Assembly (NCBI RefSeq): GCF_933775445.1
Contig: NC_065874.1
Coordinates: 29,334,501-29,398,500 of the forward strand
Origin: Argentina anserina
Lineage: Eukaryota > Streptophyta > Magnoliopsida > Rosales > Rosaceae
DNA: 64,000 nucleotides
Direction: 5' to 3'
Shown here: positions 1 through 10,159 of the stretch, in pieces
How positions within the stretch are numbered: the first letter of the stretch is position 1
Layout: each line of letters opens with the position of its first letter
Notes under the pieces: generated by a model
Databases searched by the model: none
The model's input: only the letters and a program-made list of their open reading frames with translations
What the model was told of the DNA's origin: nothing
Position numbers and translations under genes: made by a program

Positions 1-234
1 TGGAGACTCTCATTACTATAAATAGATTTGACCCTTTAAGCTTATTACTATATATTATATAATGTGCTATTATTCAATTTGAGTAAGCATTTTCACTGTC
101 ATGATTTGATTTGATTCAGAGTTGAAGGCCAACAGCAATGTCAGGTCGTTGGGATGAGATGTTTGTTTGGTTTGTACTTTGTTGATGAATGATGATGATA
201 GTCATGATACATAATCTATCTTTAATTGTTGCAG

Positions 235-325
235 GATAGACAATGAAGAGGAAAGTAGCTGCAGGCCTGCAGCCCCTAAGACCAAGAGTATCGGTCATGC
301 TATCGTTACGAAAAATGAGCTATAA
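235..325 (+). CDS. Possible last coding exon of an unrecognised gene
   Basis: A pyrimidine-rich tract ending in TTGTTGCAG at 234 looks like a 3' splice site. It is followed by an open frame of 29 codons (frame starts at 236) ending in TAA at 323-325. The peptide is hydrophilic: acidic near the start (DNEEESS) and basic after it (PKTKSIG). I do not recognise it. If real, the gene body lies left of the window and the transcript would run into the repeat remnant downstream. A chance open frame of this length is quite possible. Confidence 0.22.
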
Positions 326-454
326 ACTTAGATTATACCGTCATGGATTGTGTAATTTAATTTAGTATTCACTTTGGGACTTTGGATATTTGTATGAAAT
401 TATGGATTTTGTAGAAGTTAGAACTATTATGAGTAGCAAACACTCATTTTTGTA

Positions 455-667
455 ATTTTCGGTACAGTTAAGTCCAGTTTTTTTTCAGAAACGAAAAAAA
501 AACTGAAAAAAAAAAACAAAACTGAACCGAACTGAACCGTCCGGTTCAGTTTTCAGTTTGGCATGTTGAGAAACTGTAAACCGAATCGAACTGAATTGAG
601 ATAAAAATTCAATTCAGTTCAAGGTTTTGGTTCAAAACCGAACCGTTTGAACCGAATGCCACCCCTA
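455..667. mobile_element. 3' remnant of a hAT-type MITE (CCGAACCGAA-rich)
   Basis: The stretch is dominated by variants of AACTGAACCGAACCG and their complement and ends in GCCACCCCTA. That end is the complement of the TAGGGGTGG terminus of the hAT-like elements at 7459 and 56185. No matching left end or 8-bp duplication was found, so this looks truncated on its left side. Confidence 0.4.
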
Positions 668-1650
668 ATCAAAGATGAATCTCCATCGTATGAGCTTGTC
701 TCTAATTACAACTATGTCCATGAATCATCTCAAGTATTACCGTGGGACGCTATGGAACCTTGTTTTATGCCAGAGAACAACGAAATCCTAGTGAACTACA
801 CAAGTGAGCAATCGGTCTGAAACCGAGCCACTATATGCATTGATGACGTTTTCGCATATTCCGTCGCACATGAGATCATATCTGAAGACGACGTTGAACC
901 TCACTATATAGCTGAATGTGAATGCAGAGTGGATTGGCCGAAGTGGAAGGAAGCAATCCAGGCAGAACTTGACTCATTAGCGAAGAGAGAAGTCTTCGGA
1001 AAGGTTGAATTGACTTCAAGAAATATCAAACATGTTGGACATAAATGAGTCTTTGTTCGTAAGTGTAATGATATGAACGAGATCGTGCATTATAAGGCAA
1101 GACTCGTGGCGCAAGGATTCTCACAACGATCTGACATTGACTATGAAAAGACTTATTCTCCTGTTATAGACATCATTACTTTCCGCTACCTCATTAGTTT
1201 GATAGTGTCCGAAAGACTAAACATGTAGCTTATGCATGTGGTCACATCTTATCTCTATGGGGATCTTAACGCAGAGCTATACATGAAAACTCATGAGGGA
1301 CTACATTTACCTCCATCAAGTGCCTCCAAGCCACGGAGTGCTCATGCATTCAGATTATGTCGTTCGTTGTACGGGTTGAAGCAATCCGGAAGAATGTGGT
1401 ACAATCAGTTGCACAAATACTTGAAAGGGAAAGGTTATAAGAATGATGAACTATGCCCATGCGTATTCATACGAAAGGCAAATTCCAGATTTCGCATTGT
1501 TGCGGTTTACGTTGATGACATGAATATAAATGGTACTCTTGATGAGATTGAAGAGACCGTGTTTTATTTAAAGTCAGAATTTGAGATGAAGGACCTAGGG
1601 AGGAAGAAATTTTGTCTCGGCCTTGAGCTTGTGCATAGGGCCGACGATAT
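668..1650 (+). mobile_element. Ty1/copia pol fragment (reverse transcriptase), degenerate
   Basis: Plus-strand frames encode copia reverse transcriptase. Around 1360-1395 is the RSLYGLKQSGRMWY motif, around 1510-1530 the catalytic YVDD, and near 1585 the EFEMKDLG block. Several in-frame stops (for example at 820 and 1046) and the absence of gag and integrase show a dead, 5'-truncated copy. It breaks off at 1650, just after the LVHRADDIV block, where an unrelated LTR-like sequence is inserted. RNase H of the same element resumes at about 3900. The 3' end resembles the copia at 32166-38631, so the two probably belong to one family. Confidence 0.85.
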
Positions 1651-3894
1651 TGTCACAACCCCAAAATTTCGAATGATAAAAATTCAAATCCGAAGCCATG
1701 ATAACTTTAAAACAATCTCAAATATAATGAAATCATCTTACAACAACAATATATCGAAACTGAGTTTACAGTACGATTCAGTTAACTTGAATAATACATT
1801 ACCAGTTTATACACTCATGTATTAAAACAATTGGAAATGTAATATTCACTCAATCCTCCCTACAAACAGAAGAAAGGAACCCTCAGTAATCATTCGAATA
1901 AGCTCTCTAAGCCAGCTAATCTCCACCTACATGACTACCCCATACACCATCATATTGGTGCACCGGGATTGTAAAAACAAACCCGGTAAGCTTTACAGCC
2001 CGTATGAGTAAACCAACATTATAACATCCATCACATTTAAAAATATGTGTAATCATGAGACACTGGGCAACCCATCTGTTACCCAAAATGATTTAAAAAC
2101 ATGGGTACTCATGAGACCCAGGCAACCCATCAACCCCTTATGAAGTACACCGACAGATATTGTGCAACCCATCTAGTTACCCAAAATCATTTAAAACATG
2201 GGTACTCATGAGACCCAGGTACCCATCTGTTACCCCTCATGCAGTACACCGGCAGACACTGGGCAACCCATCTGTTACCCAATATCATTCTAAAACATGG
2301 GTACTCATGAGACCCATGCAACTCATATGTTACCCCTCATGCAGTACACTGGCATCTAGACTTGAGCTCTAACTGATCGTAACTGACACCCGACCAAGGC
2401 TTGGTTCCGATTTAATGCCAACAACTTCCGAAGACCAGAAACGTTTTAACAAGACTCAATGTTAAAACACGTACAATATAACAATCCACACATGTTTATG
2501 TACTACAACCAAGCGACTCCTGCACAACAATATAAATATGGTCACTCCAATAATCCGTTATACCAGAAGGTACGTTATCTCGCTTCCGATCACATCCGCC
2601 ACAATTTATCGAACACTGTACAACCTCATAATTTAGATAAACACTGTAACATTATATAATATAGTAACCTATATATATATATATGTATTGTATTTACCAT
2701 TTTCGTACACATACACAACCCACTATATTATATAGATGTCACAGTTCAGTCTTTTTAAGAAATCATAAATATGAGTCACTGCCAAGGGTAGAATCGTCAT
2801 AGTGAGATTTACTCACATTCACCATAGTCCATAAGTACTAAAACCTTTTAAAATCATATAATAAAATAACGTTTCACTTACCCATGAACCGTAAATGACA
2901 AATTCACATAATTTAAACTAAAATATATTTTTAGAAAATTTTTTTATAAGCTAGTGATGCAATGACTATGTTAACAACTCAAACTAAATTCAATAATTAT
3001 AACACTACTTCAATCATGATGATCATTGTGAGGTTTACTCACCTTAGCTCCCGCTGCGTCTTCTACTCAAAATAAGGAAGGTACTAGCTACCACAATCAC
3101 TCCATAACCAAGCAACAAGTACCTAATTCATATCAAGGTTGCAAGTCATTAACACTTGAAACACAACAACAACAATTCAACCTAGAAGCGCCAAACCTTT
3201 AACAACAATTAACTTACTCAAGAATTAACCTAACACATGCAAATGACCTATGTAAACGCTCGTATCGATAAACACATCACAATGGAGTAAACCATTACTC
3301 CGACACATGACCCAACACACCGCCACATCCATCAAAGGACTCAAAAAGTCGTCGACAACAACTCCGGCACTACGGCAGCCACCCGTTTTCCGACCACCAC
3401 CAATGACCACCAAAATTCACCACCAAAATCTAAATGACATTCCTAACAACTTTTTAGTTCACCAAAAAGTCCAAATCCGAGCCTAAACACTTGAATTTAA
3501 CAAAAACCAAAAAGCCCCAATTTAAACCCTAGGATTTCTTTTTTTTTTTTCAATTGTCCTAGAAAAAAATGATTTTGGTTAAATATTTTGGAGAGTTTGT
3601 AGTATGGAAGGGAACCTTTAAAATAAGACCAGAATTTCAGCGATTGGTGGTCGGAGGAGGGAGTTCCGGCGAGGTGAAGCTCGGCGAAACTGTGCACTTT
3701 CGGGGGACCTTCCGGGCTTCACCGCTCCCAACCGACGGTGAGATGGCGGGTGGCGCTGCCACCAATCGACAGGGGATGCAACAACCTTTCAAACGGGACC
3801 GGTGCAAACGGCGGAGATCCAGCAACCCAAAGTCGACTGCTCAGTAGGAAAATATGGGTTTTCGGGTGAACAGTACCCTAGAACAGCCCCGACA
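1651..3894. mobile_element. Gypsy-type LTR-like sequence nested in the copia element
   Basis: The insert splits the copia between RT and RNase H. It begins TGTCACAACCCCAAAATTTC and ends AGCCCCGACA, so it has the TG...CA form of an LTR. No gag or pol frames were seen, which suggests a solo LTR of about 2.2 kb. The left part carries a 98-bp tandem repeat. The right part (3600-3840) is GC-richer and open in more than one frame, but I do not regard these frames as genes. The flanking bases (GATAT and TGGCG) do not form a target duplication, so one or both edges may be off or mutated. Confidence 0.55.
2040..2356. repeat. Tandem repeat, about 98-bp unit, about three copies
   Basis: The core ATGGGTACTCATGAGACCCA starts at 2101, 2198 and 2297, giving steps of 97 and 99 bp. 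Each unit also contains a variant of CAACCCATCTGTTACCC and of GCAGTACACCGGCAGA. Copies are diverged. The array lies inside the LTR-like insert. Confidence 0.8.
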
Positions 3895-4640
3895 TGGCGA
3901 CAGACCACAATACCAAGAGCAGGGTACGATCCCGACTTGCTCATTCCCCCAATGCAAAGACTCTAAACAACTTGTTAGTTGGTTATGCCGACGCAGGATA
4001 CCTCTCTGACCCTCACAAGGCACGTTCTCAAACCGGTTATGTGTTTACCATTGGGAATACAACGATATCTTGGAGATCCACGAAGCAATCTCTTGTTGCT
4101 ACTTCTTCGAATCACACGGAGATCATTGCTCTCCATGCAGCAGTTAAAGAATGTGTTTGGCTACGATCACTTGTTCTTCATATTCGTGATTCTTGTGGAT
4201 TAGTCTCTACAACTGATCAACCTACGTGCATTTATGAAGATAATGTTGCTTGCACAGTGCAGACCAAGTTAGGTTTTATCAAGGGAGACAACACCAAGCA
4301 TATTTCGCCCAAGTTCTTCTACAATGTTCAACAACAGAAGTTCTTGAATATTCAGATCAATCAAGTGAGTTCAGAATCCAATGTTGCGGATTTGTTCAGT
4401 AAGTCTTTTCCTAAATTTACTTTTGTGAAACATGTGAAGAGCATTGACATGCGTCGCTTATCGGAACTTTAGAGTTTGGTAGACTTCAGAGGGAGTCTAC
4501 ATCACATGTTAAGATCTTTAAGTAGTTGGTGTGTTATGCTTTTTTTCCTTTCAATCAAGCTTTTGTTTTACCCAAGAGGTTTTTATATTGCTTGATAAGG
4601 TTTTTACCGAGGCAACGTTGTGCGCTATGCAACCTAGGCA
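3895..4640 (+). mobile_element. Copia RNase H remnant and 3' non-coding region
   Basis: The frame ending in TAG at 4470-4472 encodes the copia RNase H domain: LVGYADAGYLSDPHKARSQT, then TISWRSTKQSLVATSS and EDNVACTVQ. This continues the pol broken at 1650. Downstream sequence, including GGGAGTCTAC and CCCAAGAGGTTTTT, matches the 3' internal region of the copia at 38270-38447. The GGGGGAG polypurine tract seen there is missing here. Confidence 0.8.
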
Positions 4641-4785
4641 TACTATTCTACCATTGGGTGTCTTAGCCTTAATAGGTTTCCTTTTAGAGATAGATTAGAA
4701 CTCTGAATCCTACGGGGTTGTGGTTTTGTAATGCCTATAAATAGACCCCTATATCATTCAATAAAGATACAGTTATTTCATCATG
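4641..4785 (+). mobile_element. Truncated 3' LTR of the same copia family
   Basis: It aligns with the 184-bp LTRs at 32166 and 38448 from their TACTATTCTACC segment onward, through GATAGATTAG, GTGGTTTTGTAATGCCTATA and ATATCATTCAATA. The first 20 or so LTR bases are missing, and the end is diverged (CATGCATCACTC against CATCCTGAAACA). Divergence is clearly higher than between the two later LTRs, so this is an older copy. Confidence 0.7.
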
Positions 4786-5090
4786 CATCACTCTAGTATC
4801 TACCCTTGCTGATAATTATTAACCTAAACAAAACTAAAGACTGAAAGGATAAAACAGTAAACGACATCGAGAATTCGAGATAGAAGTTTCGGTTTTCAAA
4901 CTTCTCTGTACTCCCTCACGTCTTCCCATCAAACAAAAACTCATTTTCAGTTGAGATATCACTTCTCTATAGTCCTCTTTAGTTGGGACAATCAACGACA
5001 GACAAAGGCGGCTGGGAGGTCTGAGAGGTGAGACCCGCCGGTGGAGATCTCGATTGAGAGGTAGGATAATCTGGAGGTGATTTGGTACAG
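4786..5090. other. Unassigned sequence between copia remnant and solo LTR
   Basis: About 300 bp, becoming GC-rich after 5000. No frame could be tied to a known family. The solo LTR is inserted at its right edge, so this sequence originally continued into 6948 onward. It could be the 5' part of a small broken host gene, but nothing proves it. Confidence 0.4.
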
Positions 5091-6942
5091 TGATAGGAGC
5101 ACTTTGTGCGACGTTCTTAACATATTTTTACCTCTATTTGTACTTTGTTTAGCCCTTATTATTATATTATTGAGTCATTGAGTCGTAGTAAGAGTCTTAG
5201 GCGGTATTAGATGCAATTTTGTGTTTACATGAGTTAAAAATGCAGAATTGGTCTAGAGTCTAGTTTGAGTAGGAATCCTTGTAGAACTAAGAAACCTAGT
5301 TGGATTAGGAGTCTTCATCTTTCTACGTTTTGGTCGCATTAGCGATATTTTGAGAGTCCTTACACTAGGAATCCTTGTTAGGTTTTGAAACTAATTATCT
5401 CTTACTTATGATTTTATTTTCATATTTTCAGATTGGATTTAAGAGATAATACTAGAGAAAAACAAGGAGAAGTCATGCACATGTAGTCCTATCATCAACA
5501 AGTCATGCAACACTTAAATAGAAGAGATAAAAAAAAGTTGAGAGAATTAAGTGATGGAGTCCTTGCCATGGGAAGAAGAAAGGAAGAAGGAAGAAATAAA
5601 TGTAAAGATTAATTAAGTGAAAAGAAGAGAGATGGAGCCATGCATATGCAACCTAAAAGCTAGAAGATGATTATTAAATGAATAAAACATGGCATGATTT
5701 AAGGAATAAAACATAACATGATTTCGGGAATAAAACATGACATGATTTAAGGGATTAAAACATGACATGATTTAAGGGATTAAAGTATGGCATGATTTAA
5801 GGGATTAAAGCATGACATTATAATAGGAAGAAACAGGCAAGTTCAAACCAAGCATATCATCCCTCTTTTCTCTATATATACATGGCTCCACCTCTCAAAT
5901 AATATCACTTCTCATTAGCATTCAAGAGCCAAAAGTCTACCAAAACACCACTATAAACTTCCCTCACAAATTAGTCAAGCCGTCCACCCCAAAACCATTA
6001 TCATCTCCACTGAGTTTCACTTATTGCAGCCGTACCTCTAAGGTTCCTACAACGTGTGATTCTCGCAACTCATCTCGATGGCTTCGTCTATTTCTGTTAA
6101 TCTACAATTCTTTGTCTATGAAGATTGTAAGTTGTTGTTTATGTGGAAATATTGGTTTTGTATTTGTTTTAGAATTTTCAGATTGTATTTGATATGTTTG
6201 TTGAGACTATGCTGAATTTATGTTCTTATATTTATTGAAGTTTGTATTTCTATTGTTGTGTTCTAATCATCTTTTTCATACTTTTAGATAATTTTCAGAT
6301 ATGTGCATATGAATTTAGTGCTTGGATGCAGTCCCTAAGATTGTGTTTGAGTGCTAGATTCATCAACCATATTGACACAAATCGAATCATGCCCTAAGTA
6401 GGTTCAGTTTGTGTTGATTAAAAGTGGTAAAAATTCTGGAAATTTGCATGTGAAACCATGGTGGGTGACGCCACACATAAAACATGTCTCCAACAAAGAT
6501 TTGGTGCTTAAATGTAATCTTGTTTGATTTCTATTCTAAGTGTTATTGAATTCGATTACATGTAAATTTAGATTAGGCCCTAATTCAATCTAAATGTTAA
6601 ATGTAATCTTACATGATTAGATGATCCCCTAAGACTCTAATTGTATTGGTGTCTAAAAAATATGTAATTGGTCAAATTAGAATGCATGATAGGTTCGAAC
6701 TTGTAATTATGTGGTATAATGGTAAATTTGGTTTAAGTTTGTTAAAGAGAAGTCGATCATGTAAATAGTAATTCAGGTTTTATTTTAGTAGTTAATATTC
6801 AATCTCAAACCCCACATTATTTGTTAACACTAAAAGTTTAGAGTTCCCTTCAATTCCCCGGACTTACTGATCACTGCTTATTCTATAGTAACGATAATGT
6901 TTTACAGGATTTATTATAGACGTTTTAATTAACGCTCTATCA
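5091..6942 (+). mobile_element. Solo LTR of the Athila-like gypsy family
   Basis: The sequence begins TGATAGGAGCACTTTGTGCG and ends TTAACGCTCTATCA. These are the termini of the LTRs at 14872-16843 and 45936-47480, here in the opposite orientation. It is flanked by TACAG (5086-5090) and TACGG (6943-6947), a 5-bp duplication with one mismatch. No internal domain is present, so recombination between two LTRs probably removed it. A TATA-like box (CTCTATATATACATGG near 5871) sits upstream of a leader conserved in the other LTRs. A 25-27-bp tandem repeat lies at 5670-5825. Confidence 0.9.
5670..5825. repeat. Short tandem repeat in LTR, about 26-bp unit, five to six copies
   Basis: Repeats of the form CATGACATGATTTAAGGGAT follow one another with small changes. 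The complementary array occurs in the LTRs at about 47040-47160 and 51790-51900, so it belongs to the LTR family. Array length differs between copies. Confidence 0.75.
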
Positions 6943-6991
6943 TACGGTGATTTTGGAAATTATGCTCAGGTTGGCTTGGTTTTATTCTTAG

Positions 6992-7228
6992 AAAGGTGAG
7001 AATCCTAACATTGGTGCAGGATCTCCAGATCACGAGCTCGACACGGAGGGTGCGACGTGGGAATTGGAAGATTACGTACGGGTATTGAAGCTCATATTGA
7101 TTGGAGAGCATAATCCCCAGGTGGAGGCCGTGGAGCAGAGCATAATCAAACCCAATACAAGGAGAAAAATGATATCATGCATGATAATTGTTATTGCCAT
7201 CTTTCAAATTTTGTTTCCAATATGGTGA
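6992..7228 (+). CDS. Unrecognised open frame with hydrophobic C-terminus
   Basis: The frame is open from just after a TAG at 6989-6991 to TGA at 7226-7228 (78 codons) and has no early Met. It reads through an acidic stretch (DHELDTEGATWELEDY), a middle with IGEHNPQVEAVEQ, a basic NTRRKM, then a hydrophobic tail of about 18 residues (MISCMIIVIAIFQILF) that could anchor a protein in a membrane. It may be a terminal exon whose upstream part was split by the solo LTR. I do not recognise the family, and the frame may not be expressed. Confidence 0.25.
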   Translation, partial: KGENPNIGAGSPDHELDTEGATWELEDYVRVLKLILIGEHNPQVEAVEQSIIKPNTRRKMISCMIIVIAIFQILFPIW

Positions 7229-7458
7229 TATGTATGTTATCGATTATATATGTATAGGTGATGATTGAGGGAATGATTTGATAGAGTTATGAGTTGTTGT
7301 GTTACTGAACTATTTCTTTGATTTCACTTCTCTAGCAGTTTCAACGCTTTTATTCAAGGACAAACATCAGTTCGTGAGCAACAAAAAAACAAAATAAATG
7401 ATCCACACGCGCATAGAGTGTATAAAAAAGCTAATATTATTTATGCCTTTGTATAATT

Positions 7459-8017
7459 TAGGGTTGGGCATAAACCAATTGTAAATGGATAAATCGACCG
7501 AACCGAACTGAATATATGATTTGGCGACCGAATCAATTTCAAATGGATTAGATAATGAATTCAAGAAGTCGAAAACCAAAATCAAATGGTTCGAAAATGG
7601 TTTCATAGGTAAAACCGACCGTTTATAAACTGAACCGACCGAATTAATTTTTATGTATTAAAAATAATAATAAATTCATTATAAGTTAATAAATATATTG
7701 TATGCACATAAAATAACAAGAATTAAGTTTGGAACAGTGGTTCCTTGCCATTCTCTACACCTAAGAGGTAGGGGTTTTGACTCCCACCTCATGCAAATTT
7801 TAAATTTTTTGCAATTGGGTCCAATTATCAGCCTATTTACAATGAATTCGGTTAAAACCATAACCCAACCCAACCCGATTCAAAATTCGGTCAAACCGAA
7901 ATTTTCGGCCCAACTCATTCAAATACGGTTTCGACTTTTGTTTTAGCCCAACCGATGGGTCGGTTTCGAAAATAGTTTGGACCAAAAACCGACCTAAACC
8001 GACTTTGCCCAGCCCTA
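7459..8017. mobile_element. hAT-type MITE with perfect 8-bp target duplication
   Basis: The termini are TAGGGTTGGGCA and TGCCCAGCCCTA, inverted repeats with one mismatch. GTATAATT is found on both sides (7451-7458 and 8018-8025). The related block B sequence at 44532-44539 carries a single GTATACTT at the same spot, which is the empty site. The interior is rich in ACCGAACCGA and has no transposase frame, so the element is non-autonomous. A small segment with a tRNA B-box-like GGTTTTGACTCCC lies near 7770. Confidence 0.92.
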
Positions 8018-8025
8018 GTATAATT

Positions 8026-8471
8026 GTTCAAACTCTATTTATTCTGTTCTTTTGGTATACCGTATACTTTGTGTACTGTTAATTTCATTGAAAATATAAA
8101 TTTGTCACATAAACCAAGTTTGGGGGATGGTATGAAACAAGGATAGTTTGGGACTTTGGGTGTGTTCAGAGGATGAAGGCAGAATGCTAGTTGTAGATTT
8201 GTATATCTTTTCTAGCTTTGCCTACACACTGTTGCTGCTATTTGTTATTCTTTCTGCAAGTGTGATGAGACTCTTGTCACCTCATATTGCCACGAAAGAT
8301 TACATAGAGAATGATTAAAAGCAAATAATACAGTACACACCATCCTTCCCCTGGTTAAAAGAGTACTGAAAAAGAATTCAAGAACAGAAGAGACCAAAAT
8401 CTTAACTAGTTGTCAATTAAGTCTTTTTCCTATGACAAAAGGCACAGTAATTCAGCATAAAATTCTAAAAC
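8026..8471. other. Block A: 3' flank of GRAS pseudogene psi-A1
   Basis: This matches 44540-44989 nearly throughout, including GTTCAAACTCTATTTATTCT and CCTCATATTGCCACGAAAGA. It is the non-coding sequence just downstream of the minus-strand GRAS pseudogenes and marks the left part of the duplicated block. No gene was seen in it. Confidence 0.85.
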
Positions 8472-8758
8472 TTAGGCAGCTTTCCAAATTGAAAGGACCG
8501 TGATGATCCCTCCTTTCCATCCTTGCAGCATCCAATGCCCATATTTATCCACTCTAAAACTCTCATGATAACCCATCAACTTCGACAACTTCTTCGCTTA
8601 TGCCATCAGTTCCTGGTCCAATGAGAGCTGCTTCAACCCAGCCCTTACATTCCCACTTCTTGTAAGTCTCAGGGTTTTCGAACCGTTCTACACCCTCGCA
8701 TGCTATGATGTTCATTATGTCTTTACCATGAAAATCTCTCTCCAACACCATCCGAAGC
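8472..8758 (-). pseudogene. psi-A1 GRAS pseudogene, C-terminal segment
   Basis: Read on the minus strand, this encodes the end of a GRAS domain: fragments of the region before the SAW motif, then HWMLQGWKGGIITVLSIWKA and TAA at 8472-8474. It aligns with block B at 44990-45284 and with the C-termini of the intact genes. A short deletion relative to psi-B1 near 8668, plus base changes, break the frame. The segment ends at 8758 where a copia element is inserted; the gene resumes at 13098. Intact LISCL proteins regulate transcription in the nucleus, but this copy cannot make one. Confidence 0.9.
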
Positions 8759-9033
8759 TAATGGAACAGATGAGAGTCTCAGTCAAAGCAACTTTATTAT
8801 CTCAGCTAGGAAGCCTCATACAGAGAGGACGTCTCCTATATCTCAACTACTGCCTATATCTTAACCACTGTAACTGTTTTGTAGGATAAGATTGTATCTG
8901 TAGATTTATCAAATGTGTAACAGATCTTTATCTCTTTGTAACAAACCACATAATGATCAATATATAAACCAAGGTCAGATACACAATTAGTATCTTGACT
9001 AAACCAAATACTCTCTTCCTCTGTGTTCGTTTA
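8759..9033 (+). repeat. 5' LTR of the copia at 8759-13092
   Basis: The LTR is 275 bp, running from TAATGGAAC to GTTCGTTTA. Its right edge is set by the primer binding site that follows at once and by the end of the 3' LTR. It contains a TATA-like ATCAATATATAAACC near 8957, a likely retroelement promoter. Confidence 0.85.
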
Positions 9034-9047
9034 TGGTATCAAGAGCC
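9034..9047 (+). other. Primer binding site of the copia element
   Basis: TGGTATCAAGAGCC follows the 5' LTR directly. It closely resembles the initiator-tRNA-Met complementary site (TGGTATCAGAGCC) used by most plant copia elements for minus-strand priming, with one extra A. Confidence 0.85.
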
Positions 9048-9084
9048 TAAACGTCCTACGACAATTTATTTTCTGCCAACAAAT

Positions 9085-10150
9085 ATGGCCACTAAACCCT
9101 CCCCCACCTCTGCTACCATGAACTCCACCGCCGCTGCTCAATCCTGTGCCTCTGCAACCTCCACCATATCTTCTATTCTCTATCCTCAGCGCTTCTCTTT
9201 TGATTTAATTCCCAATATTTCTAACTACCTCTCGATCAAACTTGATCGGAATAATTATCCCCTCTGGCTTGCTCAAATTCAACCTTTGTTGAACAGTGAC
9301 CATTTAATGGGACATGTTGATGGGTCTTCCTCTTGTCCTCCCACTTTTCTTCGTGATAAAGTTGGTGAATTAACTACCAACATCAACCCCGCATATGAGC
9401 TTTGAGTTGCTCAAGATCAAATGGTCATTGGTTGGATCAACAACTCTCTTACCCCATCAGTCTTAGCCGTTGTTGTGCGATTCACTAATTCCTTCTTTAC
9501 TTGGACCTCTCTTGCTAAGCGTTTTGCTTCGAAATCCCAAAACAGGCTCCTACAACTCCGGGGCGAGCTTATACACACCATGTGTGGCACTTTGTTGATT
9601 GCCAACTATCTGGACAAAATTAATTCTCTTGCTGACAACCTTGCTCTTGCAAGCAGTCTTATGTCTAATGATGATTTGGTGTCGATTATAATGAACAATG
9701 TTGGCCCTGCTTATGAACACACTGAATTCAGCTCAAGCTCGAGATACACCGATCACTTATGAAGCTCTTTTGCTTTCAGCTGAGCAGCGCATGCAGGACC
9801 AGCAACACCAAATCCTCGAGTTGAACTCTGTTACCACAGCATTTCAGGCTACTCACATATCTCCTTGAGGTCGTGGTCGTGGTCGTTCGACTTCTTCTCG
9901 AGGCTTATCTCCAAGTTTTGGACGCGGTTTCAATCCTGCACGAGGCCGAGGCTCCTCTTTCCTTGGTCCTCATCCATCCACGACCATGTTTTCTGACAGC
10001 TCTACATCCTCTCGACTTATATGTCAAATCTGTGCTAAGCCAGGACATATTGCTCTAGATAGTTACAATAGGCTTAACATTGCTTATGAAGACAGAGGTC
10101 CATCAAAAAAAATTAGTGCTATGGCTGCATCCACATTCACCCCGGCTGCC
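9085..10150 (+). pseudogene. Copia gag remnant
   Basis: The likely start is ATG at 9085 (MATKPSPTSA), after a leader of about 40 bp. The order is a Ser/Thr/Ala-rich head, a UBN2/gag-like core near 9220-9330 (LDRNNYPLWLAQIQPLL), a Gly/Arg/Ser-rich segment, and a zinc knuckle near 10020 (CQICAKPGHIALDSYN). The last knuckle Cys is replaced by Tyr. TGA at 9403-9405, a frameshift near 9740 and TGA near 9867 break the frame. Confidence 0.8.
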
Positions 10151-10159
10151 TACACCTAG

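Noticed and set aside
3569..3847. Overlapping open frames on both strands (92 and 62 codons)
   Set aside because: They lie in a GC-richer part of an LTR-like insert, are open in several frames at once and show no domain; composition explains them.
5690..5825. CRISPR-like regular repeats
   Set aside because: Units are contiguous, degenerate and AT-rich, without unique spacers, in a plant LTR; this is an ordinary tandem repeat.
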